Positions 9,442-17,220 of a stretch of 64,000 nt of DNA are shown here, one piece after another. The stretch comes from Singulisphaera sp. GP187. GTDB taxonomy: Bacteria; Planctomycetota; Planctomycetia; Isosphaerales; Isosphaeraceae. The stretch spans positions 4,317,501-4,381,500 of the forward strand of contig NZ_FSRB01000001.1 in assembly GCF_900129635.1 (NCBI RefSeq), given 5' to 3'. Both the position numbers and the translations under genes were made by a program. Every line of letters begins with the position of its first letter. The stretch's first letter is position 1. The notes beneath the pieces were generated by a model. That model saw nothing but the letters and a program-made list of their open reading frames with translations. It was not told the DNA's origin and searched no databases.

Positions 9442-9541
9442 AGGTTCCCCGATCATGATGAGAGATGGAGTGACAGGGCGAGAAGCCAACGACGACGTGA
9501 GTGCGCACCCCGGTCCGCAGCCTGGCCGGCGGATCGTGGAG

Positions 9542-9563
9542 CCCCGGCATCCGGTCGCCGGGG
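9542..9563 (-). promoter_or_regulatory. Leader hairpin upstream of DUF1559 gene
   Basis: Inverted repeat CCCCGGC-N8-GCCGGGG, seen directly. It lies about 100 nt upstream of the start codon, inside the leader predicted from the promoter element. It could affect mRNA stability or translation; no role is shown. Confidence 0.3.
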
Positions 9564-9729
9564 AGATGACGGTATCTCAGTGAGTTACTTCCGGGACGAT
9601 GGATGGGATCGCCACTCCGGGCCCGTGGGTCCGGCGAGGTGCGTTGGCGAGGGCATGAGGGATCGCACTCATAATAAATCGGCCCCCCCTCTCCTTGGTG
9701 TGCCCCAGGACAACCCCTCTGTTTAGAGA

Positions 9730-9757
9730 TTAAGCATCGGGTGGCGAAACGTTACCG
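9730..9757 (-). promoter_or_regulatory. ECF-type promoter element upstream of DUF1559 gene
   Basis: On the minus strand: CGGTAACGTTTCGCC, six bases, then TGCTTAA. The 15-bp and 7-bp blocks and the 6-bp spacing are identical to those at 12540-12567 upstream of the kinase gene. The GTAACG block resembles the GAAC/GTAAC -35 class used by ECF sigma factors. The leader to the start codon would be about 285 nt. Confidence 0.6.
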
Positions 9758-9908
9758 AATCCGACGAAATTTTCCCGGAGTGGGCCCTCGGCCGGTGCGC
9801 CCTGGCCGGGGCCGAGGCCGTCGTGGACGAGGGCCTCGCAAGCGGACGGCCTCAGCGAGCCCGCCGGTCGCTGCGCCCGGGATTCGCCCGCGTTTGGGCG
9901 GGTTGGCG

Positions 9909-12437
9909 TCAGTCTTGCAGGGTAGCCGGCCGCCGGGGGTCGGGCCGCTCCGCCCCTAGGGCCCCGCCCCCTGCCCCCTCAGAGCGGCCCAGGTCCCTCA
10001 GCACGGCATCCAGGGTCCCTTGGACGTTGGCATCGTCGGGCCGAAGGCGGACCGCCTTGCGGAGCGTGGCAGCGGCGTCCTCGAGCCGGCCGCCGAGGTG
10101 CAGCGCCTTGCCGAGGGCGACCAGGGCGTGACCGCTCCGGGGGCGGATGGCCACCGCGGCCGAGGCGAACCGGACCGCCTCGTCGAATCGACCCGCCCGG
10201 ACCAGCTCCTGCGCCAGATTGCTGCTGATCCAGAAGTCGTCGGGATGGGCCCGCTGCGCGGCCCGGTAGAGGGCGATGGCCGGCTCGCGGTCGCCCAGGT
10301 CGGCCAGGGCCCAGGCCAGCCGTTCGACGCTGGCGGCGGTCAGGGCATCGACGTCGGCAGAGGCGGCCAGCCCCTTGAGGGCGGCGCGGCCCCGCTCCCG
10401 GTCGGTCTTCCTCACCTCGATCGCGTCGCGGAGCCGGTCCCGCCAGGGGTCGGGATCGGCCGCCCGGGCGACGTCGGCCAGGTGTCGGGCCGCGGCGAGT
10501 CTCGGGGGGCTGGTGCGTCGCCGGCTGAACGCCCAATGATCCAGGGCGCCCGCCAACTCGATCGCGATCGGTCGCGCGGCGATCCGGGCGCCCGCAACGG
10601 CGGGGGAGAGCGTGTCGACGTCGATCCCGTAGTCGCGGAACGCCGCGGCGTACTGGGCGTCCTCCCGGGCCCGGTCCAGGTGGAACGTCATGTCGGCGTG
10701 GATCCTGGCGAGCCGATCGACCATGCGCCGATCTTTCTCGGCCGCCTCCGCCTCGACGTGCTCGCCGGCGATGGCCGCCAGGAGGTCCCGGACATGGCGC
10801 CGCAGGTCGGGCCCGCCCTCGCCCCGGGCCAGCAGCAACTCGGCCCGCCGGGCCGCCTCGGTCGCCTCGACCCACTTGGCCCGGTCGTAGGCCGGCGCCA
10901 ACCGGGCCTGGTCGAGCCGCAGGCCCGCCTCGGCGAGGGCCTTGTCGACCGAGGCGGCCGTCCTCAGGGCGTTGGCCACGCGATCGCGGGCCAGCCAAGC
11001 CCAGCCGCCCCCCACGATCAGGGCGGTGGCGAGCACCGACGCGGCCAGGGCCGCCGTCAGGATGCGTCGCTTGCGCTCCTCCGCGGCGCGGTCGCGGGCC
11101 GCGCGGGCCAGCTCGTCGGCCAGGAGGCGGCGCCCCTGCTCCTCAGCGGCGCGGGCCTCGGCCTGCGCCTGGGCCAGCTCGGCCTCGCGGAGCCGCCGCT
11201 GGACGCCCGCCAGGTAGGCCGTCAGGCCGGCCAGGAGCATCCCGGCGTCCCGCGGCCGGTCCTTCGGCGCCGCGGCCAGGCACGACCGGGCCAGCGCGAC
11301 CAGTTCGCCGTCGGCGTCGCAGGCGTCGAGCCGCGTCCGGGCGTCGGCCAGGTCGGCGCGGGACGCCTTGCCGTAGAGCGCGTCGTCGGTCCGGCCCGTG
11401 TAGGCCGGATGGCCGGTGAGGATCTCGCAGAGGATCGAGCCGAGGCCAAAGACGTCGGCCCGCTCGTCGAGCGTGTCGAGCGCCCCGCGGGCCTGCTCGG
11501 GGGCCATGTAGGCCGGCGTGCCCAGGACCGAGCCGTCACGCGACTCGCCGGCCTCCGAGCCGGTCCGCACCGTCAGGACGGCCTCCGGGTCGAGCCGGCT
11601 CCTCAGCGACCGGGCCTCGTCGGCCACGCCCCCCTGGTCGAGGACCTTGGCGAGGCCCCAGTCCATCACCTGCACCTCGCCGAAGCTGCCCACCATGACG
11701 TTCGACGGCTTGAGGTCGCGGTGGATCACGCCCCGGGTGTGCGCGTAGCCCATCGCCTGACAGACCTGCTCGAAGATCGACAGGAACCGCGGCCGGTCGT
11801 CGGCCGGCCCCTGGCGGGCCTCCAGGAGCGCGGCCAGGGTCCGGCCCCGGACCAGCTTCATGGCGATGTAGAGCCGACGGTCGGGGAGCCGGCCGAGCTC
11901 GTGGACCGGGACGATCCCCGGGTGCTGGAGCTGACCGCCGATCTGCGCCTCCTCGACGAAGCGGCGGACGACCTCGGGGTCGTCGAGGTGCTCCTCCTGG
12001 AGGACCTTGATGGCCAGGTCGCGGCCGAGGTCGACGTCGCGGCCCATCAGGACGACGCCCATGCCACCGCGGGCGATCTCGCCGAAGAGCTGGTAGCGGC
12101 CGGGGGCGTCCGCGAGGGCGGGCCTCTCCTCGGAACCAGGCCGGACCAGCCTCGAGGCATCGACCGGGCCGTCGCGGAGCAGGACGCGGGGGACCGGGCC
12201 GATGACCTGGTCCAGGTCGATCAGGATGCCCGAGGCCCGGGATCGGCCCGCCGTGCCCTCGAGCTCCGCGACGAGCACGCCGGCACGGCGGACCGACCGC
12301 CGCCCGGCCGCGACTCGCGGGCGGGCCGGGGGGACGGCGTCGAGGCTGAGCCGGAGCAGGCAGCCCGGGCAGAGGCCGGCGGGGCCGTCCGCCGGCTGCT
12401 TCGCGCCGCAACGACGACAGGTGTTCTCGGCTGGCAT
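9909..12437 (-). CDS. Membrane Ser/Thr protein kinase with TPR extension
   Basis: 842 aa. The N terminus has a CxxC...CxxC zinc-ribbon-like motif (CRRCGAKQ, LCPGCLL). The Hanks-type kinase domain spans about residues 114-415: GEIARGGMGVV glycine loop, catalytic Lys144 in LAIKVL, IHRDLKPSNVM (Asp241), DWGLAKV in place of the usual DFG (Asp259), and GTPAYMAPEQA. A long Ala/Glu/Arg coiled-coil segment leads to one membrane helix (about 460-485), and the C terminus contains TPR-like repeats (ALIALYRAAQRAHPDDFW, LGKALHLGGRLEDAAATLRKAVRLRPDDANVQ). DWG is common in planctomycete kinases and should remain active. The gene follows an ECF sigma gene; this pairing is known in Planctomycetes as STK-associated ECF sigma. 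Confidence 0.93.
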   Translation of the reverse strand: MPAENTCRRCGAKQPADGPAGLCPGCLLRLSLDAVPPARPRVAAGRRSVRRAGVLVAELEGTAGRSRASGILIDLDQVIGPVPRVLLRDGPVDASRLVRPGSEERPALADAPGRYQLFGEIARGGMGVVLMGRDVDLGRDLAIKVLQEEHLDDPEVVRRFVEEAQIGGQLQHPGIVPVHELGRLPDRRLYIAMKLVRGRTLAALLEARQGPADDRPRFLSIFEQVCQAMGYAHTRGVIHRDLKPSNVMVGSFGEVQVMDWGLAKVLDQGGVADEARSLRSRLDPEAVLTVRTGSEAGESRDGSVLGTPAYMAPEQARGALDTLDERADVFGLGSILCEILTGHPAYTGRTDDALYGKASRADLADARTRLDACDADGELVALARSCLAAAPKDRPRDAGMLLAGLTAYLAGVQRRLREAELAQAQAEARAAEEQGRRLLADELARAARDRAAEERKRRILTAALAASVLATALIVGGGWAWLARDRVANALRTAASVDKALAEAGLRLDQARLAPAYDRAKWVEATEAARRAELLLARGEGGPDLRRHVRDLLAAIAGEHVEAEAAEKDRRMVDRLARIHADMTFHLDRAREDAQYAAAFRDYGIDVDTLSPAVAGARIAARPIAIELAGALDHWAFSRRRTSPPRLAAARHLADVARAADPDPWRDRLRDAIEVRKTDRERGRAALKGLAASADVDALTAASVERLAWALADLGDREPAIALYRAAQRAHPDDFWISSNLAQELVRAGRFDEAVRFASAAVAIRPRSGHALVALGKALHLGGRLEDAAATLRKAVRLRPDDANVQGTLDAVLRDLGRSEGAGGGALGAERPDPRRPATLQD

Positions 12438-12539
12438 GGTCGGGCTCCCGATCGGGCGTCAACGCCCGTCCCTTCCCCCGGGAGGCCCCGGACGGGCGGG
12501 GTCGGGACGGGGCCGCCGCTTCGTCCTCCCTTCGAGATC

Positions 12540-12567
12540 TTAAGCAAATCGGGGCGAAACGTTACCG
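12540..12567 (-). promoter_or_regulatory. ECF-type promoter element upstream of kinase gene
   Basis: Minus-strand CGGTAACGTTTCGCC, N6, TGCTTAA, about 100 nt upstream of the kinase ATG and downstream of the sigma gene stop. It matches 9730-9757 in both blocks and in spacing. This suggests the kinase has its own promoter read by an alternative sigma, possibly the adjacent ECF factor. Confidence 0.6.
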
Positions 12568-12589
12568 CGACCGCGCGCGATTCCGTGGC

Positions 12590-13330
12590 TCAGGCCCGGA
12601 GCGCGGCGAAGAGGTCCCGGATCTCGTCGTCGACCTCGTCCGGGTCGTCAACCGTGGCGGCGATCTCGCGCCGGAGCAGGAGACCGTAGCGGCGTCGGAG
12701 GCGGTGGGCGGCGACCCGGGCGGCCCCCTCGCTGATGCCGAGGCCGGCGGCGACCGTCGCATGCGCGACGCCTTGCGCGTCCTCGGTCAGGTTGCCGTAC
12801 AACGCCTCGAAGGTCGCCGCCCGGCCGGCGTCGTCGTACTCCCGGCGGAGCTGGTCGAGGACCCGGCCCAGCAGGGTCAGCGCCCAGCTCCGGTCGAAGG
12901 CCCGCTCCGGGGTCAGCTCGAGCACGAGCTCCCGATCGTAGCGGCCCTCGGCGTCCGAGATGTCGATGGAGAAGGCCGCCCGGCCGCCTCCGCGCTTGAG
13001 GGCGCGCTCGTGGTCGCGTCGATTCGAGAGATAGTGGGCGTAGACGGCCAGCAGGAACGAGCGGAATCGCCCCCGGCCGGGATCGGCACGCGCGAGCAGG
13101 CCTTTCTCCAGCACGTGGGCGAAGAAGTCCTGGGTCAGGTCCTGCGCCTGCTCCGGGGCGTGACCGCGGTGACGGACGTACGCATAGAGGGGATACCAAT
13201 AAGCGTCGCAGAGGGCGGCGAGTTGCTCCCGGGCCTGCGGCCCCTCCGGGTCGACGGCCGCGACCACGCGGCTCCAGTGGGTCGTCGGAAAGTTCCGCTG
13301 GGGTTGCCGGCCGGGAGGGATCGACGCCAC
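12590..13330 (-). CDS. ECF sigma factor, kinase-associated type
   Basis: About 246 aa from a GTG at 13330; the frame remains open to 13438, so the start is uncertain. Family similarity begins at NFPTTHWSRVVAA, the usual opening of these planctomycete sigma factors. Sigma region 2 contains CDAYWYPLYAYVRHRGHAPEQAQDLTQDFFAHVLEK. Region 4 contains ARVAAHRLRRRYGLLLRREI after VAHATVAAGLGISEGA, a helix-turn-helix that should read the -35 element. It is followed 150 nt later by the membrane Ser/Thr kinase. No anti-sigma gene is visible, which fits the idea that the kinase controls the sigma by phosphorylation (known hypothesis for this class; not shown here). Confidence 0.88.
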   Translation of the reverse strand: MASIPPGRQPQRNFPTTHWSRVVAAVDPEGPQAREQLAALCDAYWYPLYAYVRHRGHAPEQAQDLTQDFFAHVLEKGLLARADPGRGRFRSFLLAVYAHYLSNRRDHERALKRGGGRAAFSIDISDAEGRYDRELVLELTPERAFDRSWALTLLGRVLDQLRREYDDAGRAATFEALYGNLTEDAQGVAHATVAAGLGISEGAARVAAHRLRRRYGLLLRREIAATVDDPDEVDDEIRDLFAALRA

Positions 13331-13732
13331 GATTACCGCCTCTGGAGGCCGACCGGCGCGGGTCCCGGCCCGCTCCACCCGGCTCTTTGTCGAATGCCAA
13401 TCCCCGGAAGCATCAGACTGAGGACGCGGCGGGCCCACCCAACGGGGGTAAGTCGGCTCGCCCTCTACGGGCTGGCCGGGGATGACACGGGATCACGGAG
13501 TGGGGTCCGTCAGCCCGGAGTCCACTTCCCCCTGTCCCCTCATCGAAGGGACAATACGGCGGCCCCGATGGCAAGCGAGGCAGAGAGCGGACATGCCCGC
13601 GATCATCGACTCATCCAAACAAATCCCCTTAATACGGGAGGTATCTCATCTAATATCATGGAAAAGGTCAGGCGGGGTCAAGCACCTCGGGGAACAATCC
13701 GGCCGGCACGTGACCACCGGTACGACCAGCCT

Positions 13733-13952
13733 TCAAGGAATCGCCTCAGGCAAGGCGTGGGCTCCGCCGCTCAACGAGCGGGAGTCGCCATTCTCCCCGT
13801 TGCCGTTGCCATTGACGACGGTCGTCGCGTGGTCCCCATGAGATTGGCCCGGGGCTCGCTCCGACCCGTCGGGAGTCGGCGTCGTCTTCCGGGGGTGACG
13901 CCACTCGCTGAGGCTCTGCATTCGGACGTAATGAAGATGGGAACGAAGGAAA
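13733..13952 (-). pseudogene. Relic of the 3' end of an RND efflux permease gene
   Basis: The 62 codons read from 13921 to 13733 match the C terminus of the RND permease at 26349-29645 (MQ.LSEW, TPTPDGSE, NGNGNGENGDS, SLSGG.HALP), and similarity continues upstream to about 13952 with a 2-base insertion that breaks the frame (FVPIF side). Only the tail of the gene is present. It abuts the 62-bp tandem repeat, so it probably arrived by recombination or transposition of a 3' fragment. Confidence 0.8.
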
Positions 13953-14108
13953 CGGTGGCCATGGCCAGGCTCCTAAAGAGAGGAAACGGTGGCCATGGCC
14001 AGGCTCCTAGAGAGGGCAAGACGGGAAACCAGGCGAATTTAACCGCAGGCGGTGGCCATGGCCAGGCTCCTAAAGAGGGCAAGACGGGAAACCAGGCGAA
14101 TTTAACCG
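13953..14108. repeat. Tandem repeat of about 62 bp, 2.5 copies
   Basis: A partial copy (13953-13986) and two full copies (13987-14048, 14050-14108) share CGGTGGCCATGGCCAGGCTC followed by CTAAAGAGGGCAAGACGGGA and AACCAGGCGAATTTAACCG. The copies lie head to tail with no unique spacers, so this is not a CRISPR. The core GCCAGGC(T/A)CCTAAAGAGG is the same motif found in the dispersed elements of this region. Confidence 0.85.
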
Positions 14109-14124
14109 AGCCGACAACAGTTCG

Positions 14125-14190
14125 CCCATCTTCACTGAATCTCCCAAGCCTCCCAACTGAGGTGCCTGGCTACTCAATCCCCCCTTCTCG
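14125..14190. repeat. Dispersed element ending in AGGTGCCTGGCTA
   Basis: CGCCCATCTTCACTGAATCT ... ACTGAGGTGCCTGGCTACTC. It is an inverted, degenerate form of the elements at 18769-18862, 22928-23040 and 24669-24780. It lies between the relic region and the ferredoxin reductase gene. Confidence 0.6.
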
Positions 14191-14368
14191 CCGATCAAAA
14201 TCGATCCACTCGCGTTGAAGCACCGCGTCGTGATGGCGTCACTCACGCGCTCGCGATCCGAACAGCCCGGGATCTCCCCGGCGATCTAACGCTGGAGTAT
14301 GATACGCGGCGTGCTTCGGATGGTGGCTTCATCATCTCCAAAGCGGTGGAGAAGAGAGAGAGGCGCGG

Positions 14369-15301
14369 ATGACTCCGGAAGAAGTCACGCAACTGCGACA
14401 CAACCGCTACAACGCGACAGTCGTGTCCCTGCGCAGGGTGCATTCGGACCTGATGGTGATGCGCGTGCGTCCCGATTTCCCGAGGCCCGTGCACAAGCCC
14501 GGCCAGTATTCCACGCTCGGCATGGGCTTCTGGGAGCCGCGCATTCCCGGCGTCCAGCCCGAGGAGCTTGCTCCGGGCGACGAACGCAAACTGGCGCGGC
14601 GGGCTTACTCCATCAGCTGCTCCGTGCTCGACGACCATCACGAACTGCTCGACATCGAACGCACCGACTGGCTCGAGTTCTATATCGTGCTGGTCCGCGA
14701 ATCGGACAAGAAACAAGCGCCGGCCCTGACGCCACGCCTATTTCTCCTCCGTGAGGGGGATCGCCTTTGTCTCGGCGAAAAGATTACGGGCCACTTCACG
14801 CTCGATCCGGTGAGGCCGGGGGACGACGTGGTTTTTCTGGCCACGGGCACGGGCGAGGCGCCGCATAATTACCTTTTGTGGGAGCTGCTGCGCCGCGGCC
14901 ACTCGGGCAGGATTCTGTCCGCTTGCTGCGTGTGTTATCGCCGCGACCTCGGTTACATGGAAATTCAAGAAGCGTTGATGCGCCGCTACTCCAGCTACAC
15001 CTATCTGACACTCACCACGCGGGAAACAGCCACCGTTAAACGTAAGGTCTACATCCAGGACCTCATCACCAGTGGTCAATTGGAGGAACACCTTGGCCAC
15101 CCGCTCGATCCCGCGCAAACGCACGTCTATCTCTGCGGCAACCCAAGGATGATCGGTGCGCCGGTCAAAGATCCCAACACGGGGCAGCGCGCTTACCCGC
15201 AGCCTACAGGCGTCATCGAGATTCTTGAGGGGCGCGGCTTCCAGCTTGACCAGCCGCAAGCCAAGAGAATAGGCAACGTCCACATGGAAGAGTACTGGTG
15301 A
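14369..15301 (+). CDS. fpr: Ferredoxin--NADP+ reductase
   Basis: 310 aa. The FAD-binding beta barrel has HKPGQYSTLGMG and the flavin motif RRAYSIS (Arg78-Tyr80-Ser81). The NADP domain has FLATGTGEAPHNYLLWELL and the nucleotide-ribose region CCVCYRRDLGY. The end VHMEEYW carries the aromatic C terminus typical of bacterial Fpr/FNR. A 50-residue insertion between PGQY and RRAYS (EPRIPGVQPEEL...) is typical of a Verrucomicrobia/Planctomycetes subgroup (recollection, not checked). It would move electrons between NADPH and ferredoxin or flavodoxin. The ATG follows GAGAGAGGCG. The gene stands alone between dispersed repeats and may be acquired. Confidence 0.9.
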   Translation: MTPEEVTQLRHNRYNATVVSLRRVHSDLMVMRVRPDFPRPVHKPGQYSTLGMGFWEPRIPGVQPEELAPGDERKLARRAYSISCSVLDDHHELLDIERTDWLEFYIVLVRESDKKQAPALTPRLFLLREGDRLCLGEKITGHFTLDPVRPGDDVVFLATGTGEAPHNYLLWELLRRGHSGRILSACCVCYRRDLGYMEIQEALMRRYSSYTYLTLTTRETATVKRKVYIQDLITSGQLEEHLGHPLDPAQTHVYLCGNPRMIGAPVKDPNTGQRAYPQPTGVIEILEGRGFQLDQPQAKRIGNVHMEEYW

Positions 15302-15324
15302 GGATCCCGCTCCCCTCCATGGGG

Positions 15325-15420
15325 AAAAAGGGGTCGAGAGGGGTCGGGAGTCGTTTCTGGCGCCGGAGTAGAGGACGGCCAGGCACCTAAAGAGGGTAAG
15401 GCGGGGGACCTGGAATATCT
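15325..15420. repeat. REP-like motif plus GCCAGGCACCTAAAGAGG core
   Basis: Contains AAAAAGGGGTCGAGAGGGGTCG, then GGAGTCGTTTCTGGCG, then GGCCAGGCACCTAAAGAGGG. The first part is the REP-like motif also seen at 18729-18750, 21245-21275 and, as a hairpin, at 53916-53959. The second is the end of the dispersed element. Confidence 0.6.
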
Positions 15421-15509
15421 ATCGGAACATCCGGTGTTGATCTTCGGCAACGCAGTGGACAGACGACGACTAGCCTCGTAGCTTCGCATGAAATGAGGAG
15501 GCCACAACC

Positions 15510-16538
15510 ATGCCCACGCCGCGCTCGCAGCTCGTCGACGAAGCCGTCACCCCCTGGTATCACTGTATCTCGCGGTGCGTCCGACGGGCGAGCCTCTGCG
15601 GCGGTGACTATGCGCATCGCAAGGCCTGGATCGTCGAACGGCTGCGCGAGTTGGTCGAGATCTTTGCAATCCACTGTGGCGGCTTCGCTGTCATGGACAA
15701 CCATCTCCACCTGCTCTTGCGGCTCGACTCGGCGCGGGTCCGAGCGTGGTCGGACCAGGAAGTCGCGCGGCGGTGGCTGGCCCTGTTCCCGCTCCGCGAC
15801 GTCGCGGGACAGGCGTTACCGGTCGACGAGGAACGCGTCCGTCGGTTCGCCGCCGACCCCTCCTGCGTCGCCCAGGCCCGCGCCAGGCTGGGGGACCTGG
15901 GCTGGTTCATGAAGTGCCTGAAAGAGCCGCTGGCCCGACTGGCCAACCGCGAGGACGGCTGCACTGGCGCGTTCTGGGAGGGCCGGTTTCGGAGCATCGC
16001 CGTGCTCGACGACGAGGCGTTGTTGGCTGTCGCCGCCTACATCGATCTGAATCCCGTCGCCGCCGGTCTCGCCGAGACGCCCGAGCATTCCGAACACACC
16101 TCACTCCGCGAGCGACTCGACCACGCCCGAAGTCAGGACGCGTCGGCGACGCTCAGCGACGACCTGTCGACCCGGACCGACGACCCCGGCCAAGAGGAGG
16201 GACTTTGGCTGGCCCCGCTGAACGACCGGCGCGAATCTGAGCCCGGCCGCGTGGGCCTGGTGTCCGGCTTCACGCTTTCGTGCTACCTACGACTCGTCGA
16301 CGCCGCCAGCCGCCTCTCACGCGACGGCAAGGCGAGCCTTCCGGCCGAGGCCACGTCGATCTTCGTCCGGATCGGTCTGGACAGTTCGTGCTGGCGCGAG
16401 GCCTTCGAAGAACTTCACCGACCCCGGCCCGCCTCCCGTCTGGGCCGCCTTCGTAGCCATTCCACACCATCGCGCCGATTCCTCTCGCCCCGCTCATCAC
16501 CCCTGCCACGCCCGGCGGTCCTTGCCGCTGCGCGCTGA
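15510..16538 (+). CDS. IS200-like Y1/REP-associated transposase (RAYT-like)
   Basis: 342 aa, with a good ribosome-binding site (GGAGG, 8 nt). The N terminus VTPWYHCISRCVRRASLCG, the HUH motif MDNHLHLLLRL (two metal-binding histidines) and AAYIDLNPVAAGLAE (expected nucleophilic tyrosine in YIDLNP) identify a Y1 transposase of the type frequent in Planctomycetes. FWEGRFRS is also typical. The last 40 or so residues (RLRSHSTPSRRFLSPRSSPLPR) are low-complexity and do not look like the family, so the 3' end may have decayed or frameshifted. Single-strand transposition of itself or of short repeats is the known role of the family. Confidence 0.82.
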   Translation: MPTPRSQLVDEAVTPWYHCISRCVRRASLCGGDYAHRKAWIVERLRELVEIFAIHCGGFAVMDNHLHLLLRLDSARVRAWSDQEVARRWLALFPLRDVAGQALPVDEERVRRFAADPSCVAQARARLGDLGWFMKCLKEPLARLANREDGCTGAFWEGRFRSIAVLDDEALLAVAAYIDLNPVAAGLAETPEHSEHTSLRERLDHARSQDASATLSDDLSTRTDDPGQEEGLWLAPLNDRRESEPGRVGLVSGFTLSCYLRLVDAASRLSRDGKASLPAEATSIFVRIGLDSSCWREAFEELHRPRPASRLGRLRSHSTPSRRFLSPRSSPLPRPAVLAAAR

Positions 16539-16829
16539 TCCCCGGCGACCATCCCACCCCAACGACCTCCGCACGCCAGGCTACGTGGGCCGACCGCCTC
16601 TTGGGAACCACCGCCCTGCCCCCTGGATTTCGGCACCCCTGCTCCCACACCGCAGGCCCAACCCAGCCGGGCTCCGTCCCACCGACGTCGGATGAGGACT
16701 TCGAGGACGTTCAGCACAGCCTTTGCAGCTGCAAATCCAGCTTCACTGAATCTCCCAGGCCTCCCCACTGAAGTGCCTGGCTAATTAATAACTCCCTTTC
16801 CCCACTGAAGTGCCTGGCTAATAACTCCC
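16539..16829. other. Intergenic, dispersed repeat at right end
   Basis: No gene seen. The right part (about 16735-16829) holds two overlapping copies of the CACTGAAGTGCCTGGCTAAT end motif, preceded by CTTCACTGAATCTCCCAGGC as at 14131. This is the boundary between the transposase gene and the IS4 relic. Confidence 0.55.
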
Positions 16830-17018
16830 TTTCTGCAGGGCGGTGTTGCCGTTGATGACCTGGATGACGAACCAGTGGAGAATCGCGACGGGATTGAGCC
16901 CACATCGACGCCAGGTATGACCCGCCGAGCGACAGGCGGCTTGGATGGATTCGGGGTCGAGGTGGAGGGCGATGTCTTGCCGGAGCTGCTTGATGATGGT
17001 ATCAATCCGGTGATGCAT
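16830..17018 (-). pseudogene. N-terminal fragment of an IS4-type transposase
   Basis: Reads MHHRIDTIIKQLRQDIALHL, then DPESIQAACRSAGHTWRRCG and VAILHWFVIQVINGNTALQ. This resembles the N-terminal region of IS4-family transposases common in Planctomycetes. The frame is cut after NTALQ by the dispersed repeat, so the catalytic DDE domain is missing. Confidence 0.6.
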
Positions 17019-17220
17019 CAGAGGGCCTCTTGTGCATGATAGTGTCGTTAAGCAACTCCATCGTGCCAGGAGGCCTTTCTTTTCTCAACTCCCACAACTG
17101 CTTCGACTTACCGTTAGCTTCACGCCATTCCGCTATGCCCCTTTTTCCTCCCTGATATTCCAATTCAAGCTCGAGAGGCCGTCCGGCCTGGATCGCCCGC
17201 CACACAGGTGGAGAAAACCA

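Larger units (their letters stand above)
9442..9908. other. Long 5' region of the DUF1559 gene
   Basis: No gene of clear standing. It holds the promoter-like element at 9730-9757 (minus-strand reading) and, in the predicted leader, a hairpin at 9542-9563 (CCCCGGC / GCCGGGG, 8-nt loop). A 31-codon frame on the minus strand (ATG near 9673) has an AAGGAGAGG further upstream, but the spacing is long and it is not called. Confidence 0.45.

Noticed and set aside
10020..12689. 889-codon plus-strand frame opposite the kinase
   Set aside because: Mirror of a high-GC gene; no domain, no ribosome-binding site, and the minus-strand kinase is certain.
13953..14108. Possible CRISPR array
   Set aside because: Repeats are contiguous, about 62 bp long and without variable spacers; no cas gene nearby.
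12704..14218. 504-codon plus-strand frame ending in GHGQAP repeats
   Set aside because: Its left half is antisense to the sigma gene, and the repeat peptides come from the 62-bp DNA repeat, not from a protein family.
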